This document shows positions 25,489-34,600 of a stretch of 64,000 bases of DNA, piece by piece (the stretch's first letter is position 1; each line of letters begins with the position of its first letter). Under the pieces are notes generated by a model. That model saw only the letters and a list, made by a program, of their open reading frames with translations, was not told the DNA's origin and did no database searches. The position numbers and the translations under genes are program-made. This stretch comes from Streptomyces finlayi (GTDB taxonomy: Bacteria; Actinomycetota; Actinomycetes; Streptomycetales; Streptomycetaceae). The stretch spans positions 868,001 to 932,000 of the forward strand of contig NZ_CP045702.1 of the NCBI RefSeq assembly GCF_014216315.1, in the 5' to 3' direction.

Positions 25489-25797
25489 ATGGCGGACCGC
25501 ACAGGACACGGGTACAGCAGCGATGACGAGGGCATGGTCGTCTACTGGCGGCCCGGCTGCCCGTACTGCATGAAGCTACGGCTCCGGCTCCGCTTCTGCG
25601 GACTGACGTACACCGAGGTCAACATCTGGCGGAATCCGGACGCCGCCGCCTTCGTACGGTCGGTCGCGGACGGCCACGAGACCGTGCCGACGGTGACCAT
25701 CGCCGGCCAGGCCTTGGTGAACCCGTCCAAACGGCAGATCACCGACGCCGTACGGTCCCGCGCACCGCACCTGCTGCGGGGCGCGAAGAACCTTTAG
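25489..25797 (+). CDS. Glutaredoxin-like protein (mycoredoxin type)
   Basis: This 102-residue thioredoxin-fold protein has a Cys-Pro-Tyr-Cys active site near residue 26 (YWRPGCPYCMKLRLRL) and the TVPTVTIAGQALVNPS loop. In mycothiol-producing actinobacteria such proteins reduce mixed disulfides with mycothiol. ATG 25489 follows GAAGGG. Directly upstream the leader has tandem copies of AAGGGAACGCTC (25446-25469). Confidence 0.85.
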   Translation: MADRTGHGYSSDDEGMVVYWRPGCPYCMKLRLRLRFCGLTYTEVNIWRNPDAAAFVRSVADGHETVPTVTIAGQALVNPSKRQITDAVRSRAPHLLRGAKNL

Positions 25798-25820
25798 GAC
25801 CAATGCCGTCAGGACCTGAC

Positions 25821-25840
25821 GCGGGGGCGCCGGCCCCCGC
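25821..25840. terminator. Bidirectional hairpin between converging glutaredoxin and xth genes
   Basis: GCGGGGGC-GCCG-GCCCCCGC forms a perfect stem one base from the stop of the minus-strand exonuclease gene and 24 bases after the glutaredoxin stop. It can serve both. Confidence 0.7.
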
Positions 25841-26620
25841 TCACAGGTCGAGGTCGACGACCACCGGGGCGTGGTCGGACGCACCCTTGCCCTTGCGCTC
25901 CTCGCGGTCCACGTAGCTGTCCCTGACCGAGGCCGTGAACGGGGCGTTGCCGTAGACCAGGTCGATACGCATGCCCTTGTTCTTCGGGAAGCGGAGCTCC
26001 CGGTAGTCCCAGAAGGTGTAGGGGCGGTCGTACTTGAGGGGGCGCGGCATCACGTCCGACAGCCCCTCCTGGCGCAGACTCGCGAGCGCGGCGCGCTCGG
26101 CGGGGGTGACATGCGTGGCCCCCTCGAAGAGCGCGGGGTCCCAGACGTCCTCGTCCGCCGGGGCGACGTTGAAGTCACCGAGGACGGCGAACGGCTGCGA
26201 GCCCGCCGCGTCCGCGGCGACCGCCTTCTGGAGGGCCTCCAGCCAGGCCAGCTTGTACGTGTAGTGGTCGTGGGCGACCTCGCGGCCGTTCGGCACGTAC
26301 ACCGACCAGAGGCGGACGGGGCCGCAGGTCGCCGAGATGGCGCGCGGCTCCTGCACCCCCTCGAAATCCGGTCCGCCGGGCAGGCCGGTGACGACATCGG
26401 CGAGGCCTACGCGGGAGATCAGCGCGACCCCGTTCCACCGGCCCGTGGCGTTGACCGCGGACTCGTAGCCCAGCTCGCGCAGGGCCTCGGCCGGATACTG
26501 CTCGGTCGCGCATTTGGTCTCCTGGAGGCACAGCACGTCGGTGCCGGTGCTCTCCAGCCAGGCCAGCAGCCTCGGGAGGCGGGCGGTGATCGAATTGACG
26601 TTCCAGGTGGCGATGCGCAT
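25841..26620 (-). CDS. xth: Exodeoxyribonuclease III / AP endonuclease
   Basis: This 259-residue EEP-fold nuclease has the family motifs MRIATWNVNSITARL, LCLQETKC with the metal Glu near 35, YVPNGR, AVLGDFNVAP, RIDLVYGN and GASDHAPVVVDL with the catalytic Asp-His. It repairs abasic sites in DNA. ATG 26620 gives the exact family start; the longer open frame upstream is not coding. Confidence 0.93.
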   Translation of the reverse strand: MRIATWNVNSITARLPRLLAWLESTGTDVLCLQETKCATEQYPAEALRELGYESAVNATGRWNGVALISRVGLADVVTGLPGGPDFEGVQEPRAISATCGPVRLWSVYVPNGREVAHDHYTYKLAWLEALQKAVAADAAGSQPFAVLGDFNVAPADEDVWDPALFEGATHVTPAERAALASLRQEGLSDVMPRPLKYDRPYTFWDYRELRFPKNKGMRIDLVYGNAPFTASVRDSYVDREERKGKGASDHAPVVVDLDL

Positions 26621-26685
26621 GGCAGTAAACCTAACGCCTCCCACTGACAGCCGCCCCGCTCCCGGCCCCCGCCACCCCCCGCCGG

Positions 26686-27333
26686 TCAGAGTTCGGCGGC
26701 CTCGCCCGGGACCAGCCTGCCGTGGTCGGAGCCGCCCAGCTTGCCGATCTGCAGGTCGTAGATCGGGCGTGCGAGATCGGTGAGCAGGGCGTCGTGGATG
26801 TCGATGGCACGCCGCGGCCGGACCTCGCGGACGTAGTCGATGACCTCGGAGATCTTGTTCCACGGGGCCATCACCGGCAGCATCAGCGTGTCCACCGGAC
26901 GGTCGGGCACGGTCAGCGCGTCACCGGGGTGGAAGACCGAACCGTCGATCATGAAGCCCACGTTGGTGACTCTGGGGATGTCCGGGTGGATCACGGCGTG
27001 CAGCTCGCCGTGCACCTCCACTTCGAAACCGGCGGCGGTGAACGTGGCTCCGTGGCCCACGGTGTGGACCCGGCCGGGAAAGGACGCGGAGAGCTGCTCG
27101 GCCACGCTGCGCAGGGTCCAGATCTCCACGGCCGGACCGGCTGCCAGGGCGGCGCGCAGCCGTGCCTCGTCGAAGTGGTCCGGGTGCTCGTGCGTCACCA
27201 GGATCGCGTCGGCGCCGGCCACCGCGTCACCCTCGGAGAAGCCGCCGGGGTCGATGACGATCGCCCGGCCCTCCCTCTCCAGCCGGATACAGGAGTGCGT
27301 CTTCTTCGTGAGAGTGAGAGGCGATGCGTCCAT
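26686..27333 (-). CDS. MBL-fold metal-dependent hydrolase (UlaG/YcjY-like)
   Basis: This 215-residue protein has the metal-binding THEHPDHFDE motif near 48-57 and further ligands HPGDALTV and DIHDALLTD. The short N-terminus (LTLTKKTHSCIRLEREGRAIVIDPGG) is typical of the small beta-lactamase-like hydrolases often annotated as UPF0173/L-ascorbate-6-phosphate lactonase-like. The substrate is unknown. The next gene starts 12 bases after its own start in the opposite order, so the promoter must overlap the end of the PcaDC gene. Confidence 0.85.
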   Translation of the reverse strand: MDASPLTLTKKTHSCIRLEREGRAIVIDPGGFSEGDAVAGADAILVTHEHPDHFDEARLRAALAAGPAVEIWTLRSVAEQLSASFPGRVHTVGHGATFTAAGFEVEVHGELHAVIHPDIPRVTNVGFMIDGSVFHPGDALTVPDRPVDTLMLPVMAPWNKISEVIDYVREVRPRRAIDIHDALLTDLARPIYDLQIGKLGGSDHGRLVPGEAAEL

Positions 27334-27345
27334 GGGCCCATCTTG

Positions 27346-28623
27346 CTACGCGGGCGGCCTGGTTACCTCCTGTATGACTCCCCTGGCGATGGCGAACGCG
27401 GCGCCCGCGGCCGGCATACCGCAGTACACGGCGGACTGGAGCAGCACTTCCTTGATCTCGTCGGGGGTGAGCCCGTTGCGCAGCGCGGCCCTCGTGTCGG
27501 CGGCGAGACTCTCCAGCCGGCCCGAGGCGACGAGCGCCGTGAGCGTGACACAGCTGCGGGTGCGGCGGTCGAGGCCCTCGCGGTTCCAGACCTCGCCCCA
27601 CGTGTAACGGGTGAGGAGGTCCTCGAAGTCCTCGGTGAAGGCGTCGGACGCGGCGAGCGCACCGTCCACATGCGCGTCCCCCAGCACCTCGCGGCGGACC
27701 TTAATGCCCCTCTCGTAGCGGTCCTGGCCTGCTGCTGCCGTCGCTTCGGGCACGACGGCCGCCGGGGCGATCTCCGCGACGGGTGCGAAGTGGACGGAGA
27801 GAGCCGGGACGGCTGGTGGTACGGGGATCGGGCCCAGGGTGTCCTGCCAGGCCGTGGAGAAGTGCGTGAGGAGCAGGTCGGTGACGGCTCCGGGCTGCTC
27901 GACGGGGGCCAGGTGGGAGGCGCCGGGGACGAGCGCGAGCCGGGCGTCGGGTATGCCGGCGACCAGTGTGCGGGCCTCGGCGGGCCCGGTGACCTGGTCC
28001 TCCGCGCCGACCAGGACGAGGGTGGGGACGGTGATGCGGCCGAGTTCCGTCCGTATGTCGAAGGCGGCAAGCGCTTCGCACGCGGCGATGTAGCAGCCCG
28101 GATCGGTCGTGCGGACCATCTGGACCGCCCATTCGACGATGGCGGGCTGGGCAGCCACGAAGCCGGGGGTGAACCAGGCCTCAGGGGCGGTACGGGCCAT
28201 CGGCTCCAGGCCGTTGGTACGGACGATCACGCCGCGCTGGCGGAACTCGTCGGCACTGCCGAACCGGGGCGAGGCCGCCACGAGGGCCAGCGAGGCGACC
28301 CGGTCGGGGTGGCGCAGCGCCAGCTCGGTGCCGATCGCGCCGCCGATGGAGCAGCCCGCGTACCCGAAACGCTGGACTCCGAGGCTGTCGAGCGTGGCGA
28401 GCAGCCGGTCGGCGAGATCGCCGATGCCGGTGGCGGGGTGGGCGGGGGCGCCGCCGTGGCCCGGCAGGTCGTACCGGAAGACCCGCCAGTGCTGGGCGAG
28501 CTCGGGCATCTGCCGATCCCACATGTGCCATGTGGTACCCAGAGACGGCCCGATCACCAGGACCGGAGCGTCTTCCGGCCCGTCAAAGCGGTATTTCAGG
28601 GTTTCAACGTTCTTCTGACTCAC
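27346..28623 (-). CDS. pcaL: Fused 3-oxoadipate enol-lactonase / 4-carboxymuconolactone decarboxylase (PcaDC, PcaL)
   Basis: The protein has 425 residues. The N-terminal 250 are an alpha/beta-hydrolase with the nucleophile in YAGCSIGGAIG, where the nucleophile position GCSIGG holds Ser. The C-terminal 125 are a carboxymuconolactone decarboxylase (YERGIKVRREVLGDAHVD ... EIKEVLLQSAVYCGMPAAGAAFAIARGV). Together they perform two late steps of the protocatechuate branch of the beta-ketoadipate pathway. GTG 28623 and ATG 28641 are both possible starts. The other pca genes are not in the window, so this copy stands alone beside an island edge. Confidence 0.9.
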   Translation of the reverse strand: MSQKNVETLKYRFDGPEDAPVLVIGPSLGTTWHMWDRQMPELAQHWRVFRYDLPGHGGAPAHPATGIGDLADRLLATLDSLGVQRFGYAGCSIGGAIGTELALRHPDRVASLALVAASPRFGSADEFRQRGVIVRTNGLEPMARTAPEAWFTPGFVAAQPAIVEWAVQMVRTTDPGCYIAACEALAAFDIRTELGRITVPTLVLVGAEDQVTGPAEARTLVAGIPDARLALVPGASHLAPVEQPGAVTDLLLTHFSTAWQDTLGPIPVPPAVPALSVHFAPVAEIAPAAVVPEATAAAGQDRYERGIKVRREVLGDAHVDGALAASDAFTEDFEDLLTRYTWGEVWNREGLDRRTRSCVTLTALVASGRLESLAADTRAALRNGLTPDEIKEVLLQSAVYCGMPAAGAAFAIARGVIQEVTRPPA

Positions 28624-28643
28624 CCACTCACGCTCCCACATCT

Positions 28644-28868
28644 CACATTCGCTCCGTGGGCGGGGGCCGGAGCACTCGCCAGATCACCCCACGTATCCGC
28701 GGCCGACCGTAGATCCTCCACATCCGGCTTCACATACCAGCGCTTCGTCGTCCGGACATCGGTGCGCCCCGCCCAACGGGCCAGCAGATGGTCCGGCACC
28801 CCCTTGTTCGCCAGGTAGGTGAGTGCGTTGTGGCAAAGGGAGTCCCTGTTCGATGAGCAGGGGCTTCT
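28644..28868 (-). pseudogene. Tyrosine recombinase (integrase) C-terminal remnant
   Basis: The frame reads DSLCHNALTYLANKGVPDHLLARWAGRTDVRTTKRWYVKPDVEDLRSAADTWG. It resembles the end of phage-type integrases (HxLRHxALTxLAxxGV ... GHxxVxTTxRYxxP). The expected His-x-x-Arg box reads Asp-x-x-Cys and the Gly-His reads Gly-Arg, so catalysis would be lost even if more protein existed. Only about 75 residues remain, abutting the pcaL start. It marks the left edge of the accessory region. Confidence 0.5.
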
Positions 28869-28941
28869 TCGTGTGCAGGGCATGGCTGCGGAGGGGTAGG
28901 GGCAGGCAGCGGACGGCTTGTTGTTGATCGAGGAGGTTGTG

Positions 28942-29121
28942 ATGCCGTCGGTGCTGGGGTTGATGGAACTGCGTGAGGCGCGGGCGAGGCAGGAACTGGA
29001 GTCCTGGACGGAGGTCCTGGAGCAGGCTCAGGCGGAGGTGGATGCCGCGCGGGAGCGTGTCGGGCGGGCTCGGGTGGGGCGTGAGGAGCTCGTTTCGGCG
29101 CTGGGGATGCCTCGACTCCTG
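28942..29121 (+). pseudogene. Truncated coiled-coil protein
   Basis: ATG 28942, with GAGGAGG upstream, starts MPSVLGLMELREARARQELESWTEVLEQAQAEVDAARERVGRARVGREELVSALG, a charged heptad-rich coiled coil seen as a short conserved Streptomyces ORF of unknown role. After about residue 58 the frame runs into non-coding sequence containing a hairpin, so the 3' end is probably lost. The open frame formally continues to 29238. Confidence 0.4.
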
Positions 29122-29148
29122 CCCGCAGGAGGCGGGTGGGTAAAGCCC

Positions 29149-29186
29149 CCGAGTAGCCGAGGGATTTTCACCCCTCGGCTACTCGG
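29149..29186. terminator. Perfect 15-bp hairpin
   Basis: CCGAGTAGCCGAGGG and CCCTCGGCTACTCGG flank an eight-base T-rich loop. It follows the truncated coiled-coil ORF. It could be a terminator or the remaining end of a mobile element. Confidence 0.6.
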
Positions 29187-29239
29187 CGGTCAAGGCCCCC
29201 ATGTCGTCCAAGGCGCCGCCGTACATGTCGTGGGGTAAC

Positions 29240-29268
29240 GGAAGCCCCGCCGGACCGGCGGGGCTTCC
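29240..29268. terminator. 14-bp hairpin terminator
   Basis: GGAAGCCCCGCCGG and CCGGCGGGGCTTCC are separated by a single base, giving a very stable hairpin followed by a C-run. It lies 65 bases beyond the end of the minus-strand immunity gene and may terminate it. Confidence 0.65.
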
Positions 29269-29332
29269 CCCCTACCGACCAGGGTTCGCTTACGACCCCG
29301 GCCGACAGCCATGCACGACGGCTACGCGCCGT

Positions 29333-29830
29333 TCACTGGATCAACCGATCGAGCTTGTGGACCCGTGCGCACGTACCGGTGTCCGACTCGATATCCGCGG
29401 TCCTCAGTCGATAGACCGCGGGCTCGATCTCCACCAGCAGAAGTTCGTCCGCACGAGCTTCTGTTCCCGGCAGAGCAGCATCGAACACGGCGAGCGGACC
29501 GTTCACTTCCACGACCGGGCCGTCCACCCATGTATCCACGAATTCGATGCCTCCGCGCACGACTTCGACGAATCGGCCATCGCTGGACGACGAGATCCAT
29601 TGAACAATGGCAAGGAACTCCTCCATGAATGCGGTCGGGGCGGGGATGTCATTGATCGCCAGCGCGGGCCTGGGAGCCGACGGTTCTCCGAACGGCACCA
29701 GCCCGACGTAGCCTTCGACCTCACACGCGTTTTCGTAGTCGGAGTTCGTGTAGCCGCCCCAGAGACCTCTCAGTGACTCCTCAACGACAATCATCGGCCC
29801 GCCCTCCGACTCAACCCATGTAAGATCCAT
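29333..29830 (-). CDS. Imm21-family immunity protein
   Basis: This 165-residue protein begins LTWVESEGGPMIVVEESLRGLWGGYTNSDYENACEVEGYVGLVPFG. It continues with a regular beta-rich pattern (FVEVVRGGIEFVDTWVDGPVVEVNGPLAVFDAALPG), which resembles Imm21 proteins that neutralise contact-dependent toxins. It starts 15 bases after the toxin-tip gene and is surely its partner. Base composition is lower in GC than the flanks, as expected of a mobile cassette. Confidence 0.72.
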   Translation of the reverse strand: MDLTWVESEGGPMIVVEESLRGLWGGYTNSDYENACEVEGYVGLVPFGEPSAPRPALAINDIPAPTAFMEEFLAIVQWISSSSDGRFVEVVRGGIEFVDTWVDGPVVEVNGPLAVFDAALPGTEARADELLLVEIEPAVYRLRTADIESDTGTCARVHKLDRLIQ

Positions 29831-29845
29831 GGCGTTCCAGCCTCC

Positions 29846-30238
29846 TTAGTATCCGAGTTCCTTGGCGATTCGCTCGTAGCTCGGCTTCATGACGGGCGCT
29901 AGCTGTCTAGCCCATCCGGCCTGCTTCCGACTGCAATCGAGGCATTGTGGATAAAGCCGCTGCGGAAAACCGTCCGGCACCCACGAGCTGATGGGCTGAT
30001 GGTCAGGAACATACCCCTTCTTCGACCCGAAGGGGAATATGATTCCGCAGCTGTGACACCCGAATTGAATTCCGATCTCATTAATCTGATCCCTTTCTCC
30101 GCCGGGAGTCTCGTCGAACTTCTGAGACTTGCTCCGCGCCGGGATCGATTCGGCCGCATAGCGGCCTATCGGACAAACCTCCTCGGGGTCAATCGAGTTC
30201 GCCCGCGCCGGCCAGGAGTCGCGTGCTTGTCTACCCAT
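29846..30238 (-). CDS. Orphan polymorphic-toxin tip, predicted zinc-binding nuclease
   Basis: The frame has 130 residues. The core is a Cys-x2-Cys at 61-64 (GCHSCG), Pro-Asp-His-Gln-Pro with His80, and Cys-x2-Cys at 99-102 (YPQCLDCSRKQ), with FPQRLYPQ between. This arrangement is typical of toxin tips at the ends of Rhs and other polymorphic toxins, with a treble-clef/HNH-type nuclease look. No delivery or repeat domain is attached: the N-terminal residues run straight into the start of a decayed IS5-type transposase on the other strand. The present start (ATG 30238) is therefore accidental. Imm21 follows 15 bases downstream. Confidence 0.6.
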   Translation of the reverse strand: MGRQARDSWPARANSIDPEEVCPIGRYAAESIPARSKSQKFDETPGGERDQINEIGIQFGCHSCGIIFPFGSKKGYVPDHQPISSWVPDGFPQRLYPQCLDCSRKQAGWARQLAPVMKPSYERIAKELGY

Positions 30239-30900
30239 CCTCGATTGATCTCTCCAGCTGCACCTTGCGGATCCTGACCGGACAACTTACAGCCAGGCGG
30301 CAGGGGATCGGGGCACGGTGGCGGCGCCTTTCCTCTGTACGTCAGGCCCTGCTCGCGCTGGCCCACCTGCGGTGCGGTGACACCTACGCTCAGCTCGCCG
30401 CCGGATTCGGTATCGGGATCGCGACCGTTTATTTACCGCTACATACGCGAAGCCGCCGAGACCCTGTCTACGCTCGCTCCGTCCCTGGCCGAGGCGATGA
30501 GGACGATCTGGGGGAAGCCGTTCGTCATCCTCGACGGCACCCTGCTGCCGATCGACCGCATCGCCGCCAACTCCCCTTACTACTCCGGGAAACACGAACG
30601 CCACGGCATGAACGTCCAGGTCCTCACACATCCGTTCGCACGGCTGCTCTGGGCCTCGTCGACGCTGGCGGGCTCGACTCACGGACCTGACCGCCGCGCG
30701 ACAGCACGGGATCATCGGAGCCCTCGCTGATGCGGGGCTCAAATGCTGGGCGACCAAGGCGTATCAAGGCGCCGGCGGATCCGTCCGGGTACCGTTTCGG
30801 GGCCGCCGTCTCAAGAGATGGAAGCGCCGCCGCAACAGCACCCACGCCAAGATCCGCTGCCTCGGCGAGCGGGCCATGGCCACCCTCAAGGGCTGGAGCC
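30223..30900 (+). mobile_element. IS5-type (IS112-like) transposase pseudogene
   Basis: The three frames together reconstruct a DDE transposase. GTG 30223 begins LVYPSSIDLSSCTLRILTGQLTARRQ and ...HLRCGDTYAQLAAGFGIGIATVY. A four-base duplication (TTTA, about 30430) then shifts to RYIREAAETLSTLAPSLAEAMRT...FVILDGTLLPIDRIA. One extra G near 30682 shifts again to LTAARQHGIIGALADAGLKCWATKAYQGAGG and RCLGERAMATLKGW, where it stops. About 40 C-terminal residues are missing. Terminal inverted repeats were not identified. The element cuts off the toxin gene on the opposite strand. Confidence 0.8.
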
Positions 30901-31145
30901 CCTTCACCACGCGTCAGCGTGAGGTCGGAAAAGGCTCACGACCAGGAGATAGTGCGCCTTCTTGGTCTCAACCTGCCATTTCGCGTGATCGCGCGCGATC
31001 TGCAACTCGGCCTACTTGTATTCCTGTTCCAGCCCAAGCTCAGCAACGGCAGGCCACTTCAGGTCGTGCACATGTGGGTGTGCAGGTCGGGCCTTGTCGA
31101 ACGCAACGAAGCTCCGGTTGTCCGGGGTGACCTTCCCAAGTCGCC
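30901..31145. other. Non-coding stretch after the IS remnant
   Basis: No gene is recognisable in these 245 bases. Short frames on both strands lack ribosome sites and family resemblance. It probably holds debris of the IS and of whatever stood between it and the DUF4913 gene. Confidence 0.4.
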
Positions 31146-31643
31146 CTAGCCGAGGGCGAAAGGGTCTCGGGACACCGGCGACCGCTGATCGGTGAACAGT
31201 CCTTCCGGTGGGGTGGCCATCGGCAGCGGCTCGGGGGTCTGGTGGCCGTCGGCGCAGCGGGCGAACGGTCCGGTGACGGGGTTCAGCAGGGCTCCTACGT
31301 GGGGATCCACGTGGTGGAGCCACCAGTTCGACATGCCGAGTCCCGCGTCCCAGCGCAGAGCCTCCCAGGCACGCCATATGGCGTCTAGCCGGGACAGGGC
31401 TTCGGCGTGCCGGTACCACTCGGGGCACCACGTCCGCCCGGACTCGGGTGTGGGACAGGGGACGAAATAGATGAACCGGTCCGCGACGAACTCGCCGACG
31501 TTCGGGTAGAACAGCTCGGCCGGGCGGGCCGTGTCTTCCTCGTCCCGCCGTATATCTGCGTCATGCCGGATGGCCTGGTTCCGCTGGGCGTCCTCGGTCA
31601 TATCGTCCTGTTCGTCGTCGTGTAGCGGTGGTGTAGCTGTCAT
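31146..31643 (-). CDS. DUF4913 domain protein
   Basis: This 165-residue protein has an acidic, low-complexity first 40 residues. A DUF4913 core follows: LFYPNVGEFVADRFIYFVPCP...RTWCPEWYRHAEALSRLDAIWRAWEALRWDAGLGMSNWWLHHVDPHVGALLNPVTGPF. In Streptomyces this family is common on integrative elements and in plasmid-related regions; its function is unknown. It starts 26 bases after the stop of the trypsin/NTPase/TPR gene on the same strand, so it could be a third component of that operon. Confidence 0.8.
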   Translation of the reverse strand: MTATPPLHDDEQDDMTEDAQRNQAIRHDADIRRDEEDTARPAELFYPNVGEFVADRFIYFVPCPTPESGRTWCPEWYRHAEALSRLDAIWRAWEALRWDAGLGMSNWWLHHVDPHVGALLNPVTGPFARCADGHQTPEPLPMATPPEGLFTDQRSPVSRDPFALG

Positions 31644-31669
31644 ACGCGGCAGACTCCTCACATGTTCCT

Positions 31670-34600
31670 TCAGACTGCCCTGCGCAGCCGGACGTCTGCG
31701 GCCTCGTCGTGGCGGCCGAGGCGGTCCAGGACTCTCGCGAGTCCGGCGACGGCATAGTTGAGGTCGGCCTGTGCGCTGGGATCTCGGTCCACGGCCCGCC
31801 GGTAGAGGCGGACGGCCCGTCGTGCCGGCGCCAGTCCGCGTGCTGCCCGGCGGATGTCGTGCCGGCCGGCCAGGCTCAGTGTCCCGCCCAGCCGGTAGAG
31901 CAGCCACGCGGTGTCGTCCGGCGGTTCGCCGGGGCGGGTTGCCAGCGTTTGGCAGGCGCGTTCCGCCTCGAGTGCGGCGCTCCAGGCGATGGTCGGCCGG
32001 TCGGCCATCGCCTGCGCGTCGGCCAGGCGCAGCAGAGCGTGGCAGAGGGGCCGCTCGTGCTGCTCCTCACCCAGGGCGAGTAGCCGTTTCCTGAGGTGCA
32101 CCTCGTGTTCTGCGACGTGGGCGGCGGCGGGGAAGCGGCTCGTCCGCAGCAGTGCGTGACCAAGCCCCGCGCAGGTGTCCGCCAAGGCCGACTCGTGTTC
32201 GGGCCCCGGGTCGTCGGCCGAGAGGGCGACGCGTAGTTCGTACGCCTCCCGCAGCACGGGAACCGCGCGATCGGCCGTCGCCCAGGACGTGGCATAGCTG
32301 GTGCCCAGGTCGTGCAGGCAGAAGGCCAGTCCTTGACGCCCCTCCCCGTCGCGGGCCAACCTGCGGTACTGCAGCAGCGCTTGGCGCAGCAGGATACGCG
32401 CTGCCACCGGCCGGTCGTTTCTCCAGAACAGGTCGGAGCCGTTGTGCAAGCCGGTGGCATGGCTCTCGGTGTAGAGGCTGGGGGCGTACGTGCTCAGCCG
32501 CCTACGGACGGCGAGGGCGTCGTCGAGGGTGGCGAGGGCGTCCGCCGCACGGCCCAGGACGTCGTAGGAGGAGACAAGCCTGAGGGCGACTGCGGACTGG
32601 CGGAACATGTCGCTCGCGCTGAGGGGCAGTGCGGAGCCCGTGTAGATCCGGAGGGCCTCATCGAAGCCCTCAACCGCCGTGCGGTGGTCGCCCAGGCGCG
32701 CCTGGAACGTGGCGCGCGTGCTCACCGCGCGGGCCAGACCGGACACACCAGCCCGGGCCTCGTCACGCGCTCGGGCCCGCCGCAGGTCGACGGCCTCCCC
32801 AGCGGTCTCCAGCGCGGCCTCGTGCTCCCCGTCGTCGAACTGGTCCCAGGCGAGGTTGTGCAGCGTCTGCGCCAGGGTGGGCTGGTGCACCTCGGGCAGA
32901 TCCTTCGCCAGCGGGCGCAGCAACGCGATCGCCTCCCGTTGCAGCGCCGCCGACTCGGCGGGTGGCCGTGAGGCACTGCTGTAGGCGAGGGCGAGGCCGC
33001 GCAGGGCATCGGCGAGGTGTGCGATCCAGGCGTCAGGATTCTCCGTCGCGAGCCGGCGGGAGGTCTCGAGCGCCTCCTCGCTGAGGGGCAGTGACTCGGT
33101 GTGCCGGGAGAGACGCCAGAGGTTCGTGCCGCGTTCCGTCAGAGCCGCGACGAGGAGAAGCGGGTCCAGGTCCGGTTGGAGGGCGGCCAGTTGACGGGCG
33201 CGGCGCACGGCCTCGTCCGTGTGGGCGTCGGACTGGGCGATCTGATCGAAGGGGATCGCACTCGGGTCGACCCTCCAGACCACGCTTGACAGGTTGAGCA
33301 GTGCCCGTACGAGTCCGCTCTCGCGCTTTTCCCGTTCCTCGCCGTTCTCGGCGGCCAGCTCGCGGTACAGGCCCAGTGCCCGTACGCCGGCGAGGTGGGC
33401 CTCTGTCAGGCACCCGGTGTTGAGCGATGCACGGGAGAGGACCAGCAGCGAGTCGGCCCACTCCGTGCGGTGGGTTGTCGTCCCGTCGTCGGCGAGCCGT
33501 TGCCGCAGGGTAGCGGCACCCTTGGCGGCCGCTGCGGCGTCGGTCCAGGCGCCGACCGCCAGGTGCCGTTCGGCGAGATTGTGCAGCGCCCATGCGCGGT
33601 CGCGCAGCGCCTGCGGGCCGTCACCCGCGGCCCCGCACAGTCGGTCGAGTCGGCGGGCGACATCGAGTACGTAGTCGCGCAGTACATGGGTCTGCCGCGG
33701 CAGCGCGTCGGCGTGTGCGCGCAGCATGGCGGCGGTGAGTGGCACCTGATCAGGAACGTTGCGCAGCACTGCACGGAGTCGCTTGATGACATGGTGCGCC
33801 TCCCGCGCCCGCCCTTCGTTGGCATGGGTCACGGCCGAGCGGGCCAGGACGGTGAGGATCTGCACCCGCTGGTGATCAGGGGCACTGGCGAAAAGCTTCG
33901 GCAACAGCTCGCGTTCGCGGACGACCTGCTCAGAGGCATGGAACTCCGCCAGACGGTCCGGCTCCAGTCGGCCCCAATGGCGGCCCTGAGGCGGGGGGTA
34001 CACGTCGCGCAACCAGGCGACGACGTTCGCCGCACGCGTCGGCTCGTCGGGCAGCAACTGGGCGATGGTGGCCCTTGCCTCCGGCCCGTTCTGCGCGGGA
34101 CAAAGGACGGCCGCCGCCACGGCCTGTTCCAGCAGGTCCGTGTCCCGGGCCCCCAGACCCCGCCCGCCCGCGGCGTCCACCCAGTACGTCTTCTCGTGCG
34201 CCAGGAGCCTGGCCTCCAGCGGGCCGTCGTTCCGGTCGGGGATTCGCGCGAAGCGCAGCAGCGCGGCCAGGGCGGCCATCTGCACGGTCAGCGCGGTCTC
34301 GGCCACAGGGGTCGTGCTGGGGTGATCATCGGGCGTCGCATGAGGATGCGTGCCGGCGGCTGAGCTGGAGTGCGCGCCGGGGCGGTCGTACCGGAGGGAG
34401 TCCGCGAGTCCGGGCCAGTCGACGTCCGCCACGCCGGGGACGCTCACCTCCGCGAGACGGCGGGCGAGGTCCTGGGCCGCCATACGGAAAGCCCGTTCTC
34501 GGCCGCCGGCCCCGGGGTCCAGCGCGTGCAGCCTGGTCTCGGGCAGATACCCGGTCGCTCGCGTCGCCCAGGAGCCGAGCGAGCGGGCGAGTAGCAGCAG

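Noticed and set aside
26722..28818. 698-codon open frame on the plus strand
   Set aside because: It is antisense to the MBL hydrolase and PcaDC genes, is low complexity and has no family match.
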